64,000 nt of DNA from Hofstenia miamia (GCA_004352715.1 SCFE01000117.1:400168-464167); one strand, 5' to 3'; numbered from the stretch's first letter, positions 12,327 to 25,330 are shown. The notes: a model not told the origin generated them from the letters alone. A program made the numbers and translations.

Positions 12327-12882
12327 TTGGAATGCAAAGACCTTCAGTGAACTTATTTTTAATTTAATATCCGACGACAATGAAAATTTGAAAATAATTT
12401 TATTCTACATTAGAAATTTCACCAAAATACCAATATTGTGTCATGGGCACATTATTACCAACATTGAAAATTTCAAATAACAATAACAGAAGTTCGAAGG
12501 GGCGAATTCTAATTCTGTAGGATAACTCGGAATAATGAGGGAACGAATTTCCTGCGAGTTTTACATAAAAAAGAACCTCTTCCTTAAATTTTGAATTCCA
12601 TCACTTGATATATCTATGCATGATAATTTCGAATCCTAAACCTTATCCCAATATACTATGGCACAACCTTCCTAGGTTAAATTCCATTTACGCACAGTAG
12701 GCACTAATCTTGACATTCTTGCATTTCTATGCCTAATATTTACTTTTCACAGACCTGCTATCTCTGTTTTGGAAGAGGCTTATAATGAATAAATCGTGAA
12801 CATATTTATATAATGTTAGTAATAGAATTTATTTTAAATGTAATCATTACGCCATCTTTTGTTCTAAATTTGAATTATTTAG

Positions 12883-13167
12883 ATGACGTCAAAATCCACA
12901 AATGAAAAGATTGATAAACTTGTAGATGAAATTTTTAGCAAGTATGACTTCGATCAAAACGATTGCCTAGATAAGTCAGAAGGGGTTTCATTAATACGTG
13001 CATTACTAAAACGTGTTTCTCCAGCCGCTAACATAACAGATGGTATGTGTCAAGTCATTTTCAGCGATCTTGATAGAGATGACAGTAAAACGATTGGTAA
13101 GGAAGAACTAAAGGCTTACCTCATTAAACGATGTCAGGCTCAAGTTGGGAAAGAAGATGATGAATAA
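12883..13167 (+). CDS. Small EF-hand calcium-binding protein (terminal coding exon)
   Basis: A 94-codon frame with two EF-hands. Loop 1 is residues 22-33 (DFDQNDCLDKSE: D22, D24, N26, D30, E33) and loop 2 is residues 64-75 (DRDDSKTIGKEE: D64, D66, S68, G72, E75). Both have canonical ligands, so both should bind calcium. The ends are charged and soluble, with no signal peptide or membrane segment; a cytosolic calcium sensor or buffer is inferred. The ATG follows directly after TTATTTAG, a good 3' splice site, so this may be the last exon with either a 5' UTR exon or further coding exons upstream. If complete, it is a two-hand protein of about 10.7 kDa, half the size of calmodulin. No close family can be named from the sequence. 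Confidence 0.8.
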   Translation: MTSKSTNEKIDKLVDEIFSKYDFDQNDCLDKSEGVSLIRALLKRVSPAANITDGMCQVIFSDLDRDDSKTIGKEELKAYLIKRCQAQVGKEDDE

Positions 13168-13639
13168 CTCTTTGTAGTATTTTAGTTATTGGTGAATCAT
13201 TTTAAGTTTCGTGTCGTACATTTCAATGCTTATTCCGTTTAGATTTTTATGGAACTTCTTTCAATATCATTTAGATTTATGTATGAAGCTTTCAATATAT
13301 TACTAAACCTAATTTTTGTTGAACAGAAAATCCCTAATTCATTTTAAGATCTTCGTAATGTCGAAATTATCTACAAATGTATATAAATATTGACAACTGT
13401 TAATATCAAGTCCATCCAATATGCTGATGCAACCTTATTATACTGAAATAGTTATAATTTGTTATAATTTTATAATACAAATTAAATTAATTGAATACGA
13501 AAAATTGCCATTTTAGAATTATAAAGTGAAATTAGAAATACAAATGAAATTTAACTTTCTGCGTAAGTAACAATATAAAAAAAGTGCAGCTACACATTAC
13601 TTAAATTCAAAAACAACTTACCGAAATTAACACGCCCCT

Positions 13640-14100
13640 CTAGTAAGATTAAGTTAAGCAAAGCCATTTTAATGGCGAGTCTAATATATGATGCTCAAGT
13701 CTGGTATGCAAACTGCACATTAATTGAAAGGGTTGAGTTATTTTAAAAAGGAGTTTTTGCTTGGGTTTCAAACCCTAATTATATTCCAGCCTTGATTAAA
13801 TACAACTTTCGATAAATCTACAACTAAAGGATGTGATTCTTTTAATTGACTGCATTCATGGTAAGCTAGATATGCAAAAAATATACTGCCCTTGGATTGA
13901 CTATTCCTGTAAATCAAATCCATTATTAAAAATAAAACAACTAAAAAATGATCGACGGTAATTTTTTCATAACTTTAACACGTTGAATTCCACTCAAGAT
14001 TTTGTGTACGAGCATTTAAATAATTGCGTTGCCAACGCTCAATTTTTAAAACTAGATATGATTCGCCCATTTCCAGTAGTGTTACTTCTGAGTCTTAGTT
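13640..14100 (+). mobile_element. LINE RT C-terminal fragment
   Basis: Plus-strand translation gives ILMASLIYDAQVWYAN, VFAWVSNPNYIPALIKYN, and after a frameshift LQLKDVILLIDCIHGKLD, then FNTLNSTQDFVYEHLNN. This order (YG..W-like segment, helix, L..R...L segment) is the post-palm region of a LINE RT. Several stops and frameshifts make it a relic. Confidence 0.55.
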
Positions 14101-15350
14101 AATGTGTGTGTTTTAGTATTAAATTTAAGCACTTTTTGCTTGAAACAGAATAAGTAATAACTGCAAATCGTGAAAAGCATCACGGTGAATCGAATTTTAC
14201 TTTAATCTTAGTAAAACTCAAGGTCAAATAAGGCGCGAAAAAAGATAAATCATTGTGAAAAAAATGTTCATCATGTACAGAGAACCAATATTATTCTCTT
14301 GAGCATTTTCAAGAATTTCACAACAATTGAACAAAAATTTTGTGCTTCTCGCAAATTATTCAAAGAATTCACATATCTTATCTCAAATAATAATAAATCT
14401 TAAAATATATTTGCTTTTTTATCAATAATTTGTTGAAATTGTTAAAAGCCAAATTTTGTAGGGATTGTACATATAAAAAATTGTCTTTCTCCTAGGGTCA
14501 CACATAAGAGCAAGTTCCTAATACTGAGGTACCACAAAATAATTTTACCTTAAATTGCCGCAGGTCAAATGATCACTGGTGATACACGTGGCAGTCAATG
14601 TGCTAAAATTCCAAACGAACCTATTCAAGGACAATGTGTCTATATTTTATACAATAAATAATTATCTTTCTTACTTAATTTGCTTTTGTACATACGAGTA
14701 ATATGAGTAATATAGAACACACTATACATTTATAAGACTTAGTAGAAAATAGAAAATATAGTCTATAGATTGATAGATAGATAAGCAGATAATAGCAGTA
14801 TCCAAGAATCCATGGAAATATAAATATCTAGTAATAGTCAATGCGGTTGGACAACGAAGAAAATAATGAAGGAAATAGCTTAAAAGAGAACTGAAGAGAA
14901 TAATGAAAAATACTATGCTATTTTTACAAAATAGTTTCTTCTTCATCTTCTTCAATTATCTTACTATTAAAATAACTTTTAAATGACACTATGAATTTGA
15001 ACAAAAATGATTTCACAAAGTGGGTATTGACACTCATTCAAATAATTATTACGAAAAATACATTGATATGGAATCTAAGTTAAAAATATGTGCTTATTTA
15101 TATTTGATATGTTTTTCTCTCGCCTTTTCTATGCAAAACATGCTATGGCGAAATTATTAATGTATAAAAGAAATTTCATGTGTTGGTTGCAATACTTCAT
15201 TACATCTAACCAAAAATATTCTGAATTCTCTGCAAGTGCCATTAAGACTATAACACAATTTGTAAACACTTCCTAACTTTTTGTTCTTGCTGTGCGGACA
15301 CAGATAAAAAACCCCAATTTCTACGTTCCCCTAAGGAAAATCACCATGAC
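14101..15350. other. No gene recognised
   Basis: AT-rich spacer. Short frames at 14722-14955 (minus) and 15088-15276 (plus) show no motif. Confidence 0.5.
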
Positions 15351-15389
15351 GGGTTTGTCTACAGTGAAATTCTCGACCGACCTCTACGC

Positions 15390-18060
15390 TAGAAACTTTA
15401 GTCAAGGAACTCAAATCTGAAATATACTTGAATACACATAATTTGATGAAAACAAATGATATGAGACCCCAATGGTCCTCCTTAATTACAAGATCTCGCA
15501 ATAATAGCAAAGATTCTACCTAAAGCTATTCCTCAGTAACCGAGGTTCTGCAAATGCAAGACAACAATAGACTAAAAACGACCAAACGAAATGGCAGTAC
15601 AAAAAGTACCAAACGTGATAGAAACTCTCGAATAATGAGGAAACGTACGAAACCTTCCGATATTTCTGCGGCTTCAAAGCCCTTCCAACGAAGACACATC
15701 TTTATTGGTATTCTAGCTCAAGCAAGCAGAGCTGAAGACATCACAGAGCTTTGATAAAATAAAGGTTTTCCTACTATTCATATTCGATACATAACAAAAG
15801 AAAATTCTAGATTTAAAGGGTCTCATGCTGTTTTTAATGAAATATGGAGAAAAAATTGAAGACCCAAACCTTTGACCAGAAAATATCTTTATAAATAGAT
15901 ACTATTTAAATGACGCGGCCAGAATTTGGCTTAAGTCACTTACAAGTGATTGACAAAAAAAATATATCCCATACCCAAAGTTTTACTTATAAATGCTCGT
16001 TCGCTTAAAATGAATATTGCCCTAACCCTATCCTGAATGTGATTTATGTTATTACAGAATTGATGTATGTTTTGTAACAGAAACCTGGTTTAATGACAAT
16101 GTGTCACAAGAGTTCTCATCAATAAATGGGTATGTGTGCACTAGGTCAGATCACTCTAAGAAAACTTCAACCAAGGTGAAGGGCGATGGAGTTGCTGTAT
16201 ACATAAAAAGCCACCTCGCATTTTCACAATTTTTTCCAAATTCCTATGAAAGCTATGAAGCTATTTGGGTGAAATTAGAAATCCAAAATAGGGATATTAT
16301 GCTTTTGTCAGCTTACAGCCCTCCTCAAATGTCTTCAGAAAATTACAAAAACTTAGAATATCATATTACAAGAACAATAAATGATATCCAGTTGGATAAT
16401 CCTCGAACTATTTTTATATGTGCTGGAGACTTCAACGAAATGAATACATACGAATTTATTAATTACAACTTGAAATGTCTTAATAAAAAAGCCACGAGGA
16501 AATATAATTTTGATGAGCCTCTTGAAGTTCTTACTCAAATTTTATTGAAGACATTAGACACTTGCTGCCCTTTTAGCAAAGTTAAAATAAAGGACAATCA
16601 CCATGCTTATGTGTCCTCACTACTTAGGACTTTGCAAAAAAAGAAGAAAATGCGATAAGAAAAATCATCTAAATACAGCATCAATTATGGATAAACAAAT
16701 CAAAAATACAATCTTGCGAAACATCAACTAAGGCCATGGTTAGACTAGTGATTGGTTCAAAGTGATCTATCACATTTGAAAGAATTGCACGTCTAACCAC
16801 TCGAGATAATTAGCGATGGGACGATCACAAGGAAATCGAACGCGCCCGATTTCTTCGTGATCGTCACATCGCTAATTATCTCGGGTGGTTAGACGTGCGA
16901 TTCAATCAAAATGTGACAGATCACTTTTGAACCACTCACTAGTCTAACTGTGGCCTAAGAAATAAAATATGGTTTCAAAAGATTGGTGGTATCACTTGAA
17001 CAAACATACAGGATGGAAAAGGGAATTCCAATATCCCATTTGGTGCAGATCTAAATGAAATAAATAATATTTTCACTAATATCTCTGATACAAAGAATCG
17101 CAATCCCATGCTACCAAGGACATACTAAATCACTACCTATAAATGATAATAAAGAATATTCTTTCTCCTTGCATCAAGTGTATTGAAGAGCAACGGCCAC
17201 TGGTTCTACCATATTATCTCATTAAAGAAGACGCTCACTTATTGGCCCCTGTTGCCAAATGCATCATTCATCTTAGTCTGTCATTACAAGTATATCCGAC
17301 TGCGTGGAAGACATCACATGTTATTCCCATTCTGAAGGCAAAGAATTACAACATAAATAAATTAAGACCTATTTCAATTGCGCCAATTCTCTCTAGAGTA
17401 TTTGAAAAGTTAATTGTGAATTTTTTTGCAGAGCCGTATCAACAATTAGGAATTTGACAATTCGAAATTAGAAGATATACCTCAACAACTGATGCCATAG
17501 TTAATCTCCTGATTATTGCTCTAGAGTTTAAAAATCAAGGTTTTGAATATCACAGAATCTTGTAACTTGACTTATCTAAGGCATTTGACAGACTACCCAA
17601 TGAACTCATAATAAGCAGTTTCAACTCTATCCATGGTATCCCTCCAGGAATAATCTCATTGAGTGCAAGTTTTTAAGCAAACCATCATCAAAAAGTGGTT
17701 GCTTTAGGAAAACTCTCAGAAATTAAGTCTACAAATATAGGAGTTTCTCAAAGGCACTGTCTGCGGACCTGTCTTCTTCAAGTGTTCAGCAAACAGTTGT
17801 TGTTTACTAGATCATTTACAAGATTGAAATCATTTCATAAAATTTGCTGATGATCATTACAAAATTTGCGTTGGAGAAAACAATCAAGATGATGGTAATG
17901 AGTAATGATTCATATCATTTCTGTTTAACTGGTTCAGAGATAAAGGATTTATTTCAAATATGGACAAATGTGTGGAAATGTCAATTAAACTCAAAGAATC
18001 AAATACCAAGCTCAAAATATTGATTGCTTCCACTATGTTAACCAGATGATAATGTTAGGA
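15390..18060 (+). mobile_element. CR1-like LINE, degenerate, interrupted by a MITE
   Basis: Parts appear in the normal order. ORF1 (about 15390-15860) holds a basic stretch and RRHIFIGIL, matching RRHLFVGGL in the ORF1 of the LINE at 54600-57870. The endonuclease (about 15985-16500) starts with LLINARSLK, then CFVTETWF, and ends with the AGDFNEMN catalytic block. The reverse transcriptase (about 16980-18060) shows LRPISIAPILSRVFEKLI, LDLSKAFDRL and FADDHYKICVGEN, the last being the catalytic box with F in place of Y. There are many stops and frameshifts; the copy is dead. A 224-bp PIF/Harbinger MITE sits between endonuclease and RT. The 3' end abuts a gypsy fragment at 18131. Confidence 0.8.
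16732..16955. mobile_element. PIF/Harbinger-type foldback MITE
   Basis: The 224-bp element folds almost completely on itself: the left half from GGCCATGGTTAGACTAGTGA and the reverse complement of the right half from GGCCACAGTTAGACTAGTGA match over about 110 bp with few differences. It is flanked by TAA on both sides (16729-16731 and 16956-16958), a three-base T-W-A target duplication as made by PIF/Harbinger transposases. It has no coding capacity, is richer in GC than its surroundings and is inserted in a LINE. Confidence 0.85.
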
Positions 18061-18130
18061 ATTCACATTACTAATTTTGTAATTGGATCCACATGTACTT
18101 CATGTTGTCAAAGAGGCTACAAAGAATTGG

Positions 18131-20075
18131 TTAAAGGGAGTATATATTATCAAAATGCCTTAGAACTGAGTCTGACATTAGATGTTTGATCAAGTGATTA
18201 ATAGCACTCTCCTGTTGTTGATCCCATGAAAAAGGTGAACCTTTCTTTAGCAAGTGTCCTAATGGAGCAGTTATTTCTGCATAATTTAGTATAAATTCAG
18301 ATAGATAGTTGATCATTCCCAGCAGTCTTTGAAGAGATTGCTTGTCCCTTGGTTTTGCATACTTCTTGATCCTATGTACTTAACTGTACTTTTCATTAAC
18401 TGGATTTTTTATTTATTGAATTTGATATTTCTTTCCAATGCATGTTTTAATACTGCTTTGAGTGTTTCAACATGCTCTTATTTCATAGCAGTTGCAATCC
18501 AAATGTCGTCATGTATACCTATGACATTCTTAATATTTCCTATTTTTTATCAATCATATTTTGCGACTTGTCAGATGCTGATGCCAATCCAAAAGTTAAT
18601 CTGCTTCAGTAATGCTGACCAACAAAGGGAGTATTGAATGTGATTAGTAAAGCTGATTGTTTGGTGAGAGGAATGTGCCAGTATCAATTTGATAAATCTA
18701 CAACTGTAAAATAGCATTTTCCTTTGAAAAATTCTCTAAGTCTGACATTAGATTGTGGATAATGGTACTTGTGATTGATCTGCTGATTTAGAATCTTATT
18801 GTCAAATGTTAGTCTTAAATCATCGTTTGATTTCTCTACATTGACCATACTCCCGACCCATGACGCTGCTTCATCTACTTTTGAGGTAATTCCAGCTTCT
18901 TGAACCTCTTTTAATTTAATTTTCCGTCTAGGTATCAATGAAAGAGGACATCTTCTTGGCGGATGCATTATTGATTTTGTCGATGGATCCAATGGTATCT
19001 CATATATGTCTTCAACTCTGCCATAACCAGAAAATACATCTTCATACTTTTTTAGCAAATTCGATAAAATATCTCGTATTGCCCAGGGTGTATTCTGAAT
19101 ACTTATTGCCTTCTGGGCCAAATCCAAAAACGATAGGTGTCACTGTCTGTAGGTATAACTAAGAATTAATGATAATTGGCAATAATTGGAATGGTTTTAC
19201 CTCCATAATCAGTAAGCTTGCCATTTGATGGATACATTTGAAATTTTCTCTTTGTCTTTAACTCAATTTCTTTAAGAAGTTTTTGTAGTACTATATTACA
19301 CTGAGCTCCCATGTCGACTTTGATATTGGATAATTTTGAATCAAAATTGTAGTTTTCTTAGAAGATTTTGGCTTAAACAAATGAATCGCACCACATTCAT
19401 AGTTTGATTCACTTCCACTTGTAGTCTTTTCTTGTTCATCCAGATGGTCTAATTCTCTATCTTTGTGGTAACGATATGAATTTCTCTGAAGGTGGGCTTA
19501 ACACTTAATTGCAAAATGGTTTGACTTGTTACATTTTTTGCAAATTTTCCCAAATGCAGGATAGTTTAAGGGTTCATGTTTTCTTTCGCATTGCCTACAT
19601 TCAAACTGCTGAAGTTGAATCGCATCAATTTCCTGTTTGATGTTGATTTCTTCTTCGTCGTTTTTGATTGTTTCTTCAGCCAAGCAGCAGAACTGAGTTG
19701 TTTTGTGCCTTAAAAGTCTTTCCTAATAACGTATATCTTATACTGAGAATACAATTCTGTGTCTAATAAGGCTGTCTTCCAGTTGTCTGAAGTTACAACA
19801 CTTTTTTTGGGTTCTTACCAAATTTACCTATTGATCAATGCTTAGGTATGATTTTGCTAACTTGAAAAATTGATATCATTCAAACACTTCATTGTTGCCT
19901 CTTTTGAAGTGATCATGGAAATTTGACATAACATCAATGAATTTGGATTTGTCTTCTGTTCCTGACCACAGAAGTTTGTAAAATTCCAATTCTAACTTTA
20001 TCAGGTTTTTCATCTGCTTCAAAAGCCATAATCTCTATCACCATGTAAGATAAAGGTTTAAGTTAACCAATTTTT
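18131..20075 (-). mobile_element. Gypsy-type LTR retrotransposon, broken
   Basis: Read on the minus strand, the order is gag, protease, RT and the start of RNase H. Gag (about 20070-19500) includes SKFIDVMSNFHDHFKRG and a C-terminal zinc knuckle (CRQCERKHEPLNYPAFGKIC then CKKCNKSNHFAIKC). The protease site (about 19310) reads VDMGAQCN, with M where DTG/DSG enzymes have T or S. The RT N-terminal part is 19127-18684 (DLRLTFDNKILN, YHYPQSN, CYFTVVDLS). The catalytic box (about 18510) reads IHDDIWIA in place of Y-x-DD. RNase H start (18316-18131) has LLKKGSPFSWDQQQE and LRHFD. Stops and frameshifts abound. Integrase and LTRs are not seen; the element is cut off at 18131. Confidence 0.8.
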
Positions 20076-20079
20076 ATTA

Positions 20080-22245
20080 AAAACTGTAAAGTTACAGTGA
20101 TGCATATATATAGATAAAATTTGCAATCAATAACAGGTACGTTTGACAAGTACCGATCTCATGAACTTCCTGACCAATCATTTGTTGCAGGTTGCAGGGT
20201 AAATATAACGTGTAATGATTATCACTACCAATACAACAGAAGTCAGTCTGTTTTTTTGTATCTTTTACAGTATATTTTTGTCTTAATTGTAAAGAATCCT
20301 TGTTATTGAAAAATATTTCGAATATGGATTATTAAACTCTTATTTATTTAATGAAATTGTCACTGGAGATAATTATTTTGAATGAAAAAAAGAGAAAAAT
20401 ACACTCATCCACATAGTCTTCAGAATCAAATAAGAACCATTCTTTCATATACAGAAAGTAGCACTGCAGAACTCAACCAAGTGATTACAGAATTCGAAAT
20501 ACACTAACACTCTGATCAACCGATGCCCCACTGAATTTTAATACACTCGAAGCATAATCTCCAGTCACTTAGAACTTAGATCTCTTGAAGTCACTCTTAT
20601 CTATGTCAATAGAATCACTCAAAACGCTTGCAATTAAAATTGCCTTCATTATCAAATCATAAGAAGCTTTGCTCAAAGTTGTCTTGTCATATTTTTTAAT
20701 AACTTTCTTCTTTTCACCACGTTCAATCAATCCTGTTCTTCTTGCTCATGGTGCCATTCACCTCTCTCACAAAGGTTTCTCGGTCTTCATTCGTAATCTA
20801 AGGAGGGCTTCTTCAATTTTATCGTCGATAAATATGCCAATGAAATCTAATCAGTGACATCGATCCTATTTTGTTAAATCCTGACCCTGTAAACTTTAAG
20901 TGTTCTAATGAAAAAATGGGGATAGTATAGTTGGTGGTCTTTTAAATATGGGATCAAGATTTCTAAATCTAATAAAAAAATCGAATTTTATGGATCAAAA
21001 TTTAATATAAACTTTAACGTCTTCCCAAAACAAACTAATTATTACCACTTATATTCCAAAGGAGAACTTCCTTGTAGAATACATAAATTTTAAGGAGAGT
21101 GAAATGTCCGATATTCCTAGTAACAAATATTTAATATTTGTTCACATATTTCGCCACTTTTGATAACACATATGTGAACACATATTTCACCTGTTTTATC
21201 GATAAACCTATGCCTTAGCACATATTTCACCACTTTAGACCTATTAGGCATATTACGAAAGTCACTGGTTCTTTGATAAATTGGGTTCCAGGAGATTAGT
21301 CAATAGCACAGAATAGTTCTATCCAAAATTGTGATTCAGAGAAAGTATTTAGTAAATTTGGAGATGTTCTGACAGACCCGACAACAATGCCTTCCGAAAC
21401 AAACTTATGTAAACTTGCGTTTTGTGCATGAAACATTGAAAAAATTTAATAATATTTCGCTCGCAATTATGTTTTTAAGCACATATTTTAGCACATATTT
21501 GAACAAAGAAGAACGCATTTTATATTACATATTTGACATTGACACATTTTGACCCATTTTTACTACATAAAATTGGCGGCTCTATTAATCGCTATTATCT
21601 CAATAAATTCGGTGGTTTTAACATAAACTATTTCAACATTAAAAAAATTATAGGCTGCTCATAATTTAATAATACTCGGACTCTCAATAGAAAAACGACA
21701 TTTTATTATTATTGTTTTGTATACAAATGAGGCGTCACATTACATTAGCACAATTGTGAAAATTAAAATAATTTACACTAGAGATTATAAAATTATTTAG
21801 ATGACACAATGGAACATTACTAAGAATGTTTCTTTCGACTAAAGGTTCAGGAAATAATGAAATAACCCACATAATGAATGAATATCCTTTTGCAGCGAAA
21901 ATTTACATGCCAATCTCAACAACGCACCCATTTAATTTATAATTTGAAAAAAATATATTCCATATTTAAATTAGCCAATTTACACAAGTTATACAATTGA
22001 TTCAATTACTGAAAAAATATCCTCAAATAAATTTAAAAATTTATTCATTTGGAATACCCCTTTAGATTTGTGCAACTATTTTAATTCAATGCATCTTAAA
22101 ATTTTATAAAAAAAATTTCAACAAAATTCAATTAAGTTAATTATAGGCTTCTTAGAAAAAAAGAAAACAGCATGGTTTTATCAATTTTCTGAAGGTACAT
22201 TCCTCATAAATATCGACTCAGGTCTAGCAAAAAATCTCAAATTGC
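20080..22245. other. No gene recognised
   Basis: Possibly includes 5' sequence of the gypsy element, but no LTR pair could be found. Between 21127 and 21500 the phrase CACATATTT recurs at least five times, often followed by C(A/G)CC. Confidence 0.45.
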
Positions 22246-22248
22246 TAT

Positions 22249-22931
22249 ATGATATTCAATCATTTAAAAGCTAAAATTAATAAGCGTAGTTCATTATAAT
22301 CTATCTCAATTCTGTCAAAGAAATAACACACAATCAAGTTTATTGTTAATAATGTACAAATAAAATATAGCGATTTTGATATTTATTCAATCATTTAAAA
22401 GCTAAAATTAATAAACGTAGTTCATTATATATTAAATAGGTACACAAAGTCGTTGGATATTCAAGAAATTTAAGCGCAAATTATCACGTCCAATTACTGC
22501 ATGCGGTTGCTTATCACAACAACATTGTGCATTTCTATTTGACAAAGAATGAAAAATTCTATAATTTTATATTAAATATGTACACAAAGTCGTTGGATAT
22601 TCAAGAAATTTAAGCGCAAATTATCACGTCCAATTACTGCATGCGGTTGCGAATATATTTATATTGTCCCCGCTTTGCTAAATACAGTTTCATGTGGTTT
22701 CACTCTTAGTTAAATATAAAATCAATATCTTTTCCTGCAAATTACTTCAAATTAGGAATTTTAAAGTGAATATCCATGAGCCAACTACAGCGCAAAATTT
22801 ATTTATATTGTCCCCGCTATGCTAAATACAGTTTCATGAGGTTTCACTCTTAGTTAAATATAAAATCAATATCTTTTCCTGCAAATTACTTCACATTAGG
22901 AATTTTAAAGTGAATATCCATTAGCCAACTG
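22249..22931. repeat. Three successive direct duplications (pattern XX YY ZZ)
   Basis: Three different blocks are each repeated once: X near 22257 and 22388 (offset 131), Y near 22441 and 22581 (offset 140), and Z near 22661 and 22805 (offset 144). Copies differ by a few substitutions. Y is about 85 bp and ends in ATGCGGTTGC; Z is about 130 bp. Confidence 0.85.
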
Positions 22932-23480
22932 TGGCGCAAAACTTTGAGTTGAGAAAAACTGAACCCAAAAATGTCAATTGTTAAATAATTTTTCATGAAA
23001 AAGCTTGCCTGCTTGATAACATTTGGCTTAACTTGAAAATTGAGTTGTCATTTTAGCTTTTCATTCCATTAAACAGTACCAACATCAACAAGATCTTCGT
23101 TGATTTGAATTTGATTTGTCCTATGCAGGCGCTTTGCAATTATACTCTATTGAGTGCGAATGCATAAAACATTAGCTTTATGAAACGTTTTTCAAATATA
23201 AGATTAAACTCTTTGTAATTTAATAGTTTTCCCATGTATTAGCATCATGTTTGTTATGAGATTCATTTTGATAGTAATGTTAAGTGACATTTGAAAATAA
23301 TTCCGTATCGTCTAAGCAAGATTATTCAAAATATTTGGCAGTGGCGGTGTATTGTCAATAAAATTGTTATAAAATCAATATAGAACAATAGAATCAACGC
23401 ATATGTTTTGGAGCAGAATTTTTTAGTGGGAAATTAAGGCAGAATTAGCATCATGGGGCAATATGGAAAATAGAGGAATA

Positions 23481-23497
23481 CCCTAACCCTAACCCTA
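23481..23497. repeat. Short interstitial telomere-like repeat
   Basis: CCCTAACCCTAACCCTA, just under three units of the animal telomere repeat, inside otherwise unique DNA. Confidence 0.7.
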
Positions 23498-23565
23498 TGG
23501 GGCAGGGCACAACGCCTGTGGAGCAGGTGGGGCATTTTGCAAAATGTGTCCCACTTCCATCTCTA

Positions 23566-23771
23566 CAGGGTGTCCATAAAGTCTGGACACAAAATTTCAT
23601 AATTTCGCCATTATCTAAATAAGTGAACTTCTTTTCGGATAAAGTACATTAAATTTTTAAATTTACCCTTCATAGCCACTGATAACTATGACCTTAAATA
23701 AAATATGAATAATTTTAAAGCCTACATTGAAAATAGTTAATTTCCTGTGTGCAGACTTTACGAACACCCAG
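23566..23771. mobile_element. Mariner-type MITE
   Basis: The left end CAGGGTGTCCATAAAGTC and the reverse complement of the right end CTGGGTGTTCGTAAAGTC form imperfect inverted repeats of about 25 bp. TA flanks both ends (23564-23565 and 23772-23773). The CAGGGTGTCC start is typical of Tc1/mariner-superfamily ends. The 206-bp element has no coding capacity. Confidence 0.75.
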
Positions 23772-23779
23772 TATAATTC

Positions 23780-25330
23780 AAAAAGATGCTACCCCATTAT
23801 TAGTACTTATTTGTCAAGATAATCATTTGAAAAAAATTCTTGCAATACAAATTTATAAATTTAGCAGTGAGACTATGTCGCAATGAGCTTAGAAGTACCT
23901 CAAGGCGCTGCCCAAGGAGTAATATAAATTTCTCTTTATGTGAATGTTTCTGAAGCTATGCATCAATAGGTCGATGATACATACATGTTGAGAACTACAC
24001 GAAACCCTTATCGCAGATCTCATTTAATATTTTAATAGAAATAGATTGGAAATACAATTTACTATCTTTTCTTCAAAAGACTATAAAAGATTCCCGGAAA
24101 TATTATTGTTTGCATGTGATAACGAAATGAAGCAAAGTTAATCCCGCGTGTCATTGAGAGTAGTGATAGCCAATGAATTGAATCTTGATGAATTCCTTTC
24201 TTTAGCATTCCGAAAATGGCACCCGATGTAAAATATATATTTCTTCTTAGACACGTAAGGGAATTGTTTTAGACAGAATTTATCATTGACGCCTTGATAA
24301 CTAGTTATCACGGCGTCCATGAATTAATACACTCATTTGTTTTAAGCGAATTGAATTATTGTTTTTTATTTAAAAAATATCAAAGTTTACAATAGATCAT
24401 TTTGTGCAAACTTCTACAAATAGTTAATAAGATGGCCAAATTTTATCTCATGCGTTCATAAATTCGCTACGTTTCAACAACACTACATTACTTCAAGCAA
24501 GAACAAAGGAAATATTCAGTAGAATAAACAGTTCTCACTCATTTACAGTAAATTTTTGACGATATCTGATAATTTGGATGGGATATCAATACGATTCGAT
24601 AGCAATTCGCTAAGTTCGTAATGTTAAATTTCGAAATTATTAGAAAGTAATAAACCATATTGTGTCCAAGTTAGAAATAAGATATGAAACAAAATTAAGT
24701 CAATAAACATTAATATAAACATATACATGTAACTTTTATATACAAGTATGGGATGTGTAAAAAAATGTAATCGCTGCCTTTATGTCAGGTTAGGGCTAAA
24801 ATAAAACACAGTGAAAATTTTTCATACATTGATTTAATCCCCACCTAAAAATGTTTCAAAAATTCTGTGGATCCTCCGATTTTCATATTATAATGTCCAA
24901 TCTTATGTTTTCCTTTAAAAAAAGAATATTTTGTAAACAAAAAAAACACTGAAAACTTTTCAAAATTTGGACAAGGTCTATGGGGTTCATCTCTTAGTTG
25001 CTCCCTCAACCTGGCTGCGTCAGGGCTCTTGGCCCATGATGTAGCAATTTCTAAAATATGTAATAATTCATATTATAGATTTTCAGATTCTCAATTGTGG
25101 CATTTTGAGCCAATGAAAAGTTTATTTGCAGGTGCTACCTTCGGCTAGGTGTTATTAGAAATTTCTAACAAATAAATGGTGATAAATTTTTAATAGACAT
25201 AAATTTTTAATGGCAGATGATAATACAAGATTCTTCTTAAGATAAACAATAAACAGTTCAGCATTCAAAGTCCATTGTGCTTTTATTGAAAAACAATGGC
25301 TGGGAGAATTGTAGAGGAATAAAAATAGTT
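23780..25330. other. No gene recognised; upstream region of the Cys-loop receptor gene
   Basis: AT-rich DNA with no convincing frame. It must contain the promoter of the receptor gene unless a 5' UTR exon lies further away; no specific element can be assigned. Confidence 0.4.

Noticed and set aside
11890-12380. Four open frames of 130-145 codons on both strands
   Set aside because: They run through the N gap and TA repeats; only flanking codons are real.
18329-18637. Plus-strand 102-codon hydrophobic frame
   Set aside because: It is antisense to the gypsy RT, whose catalytic box is visible on the other strand.
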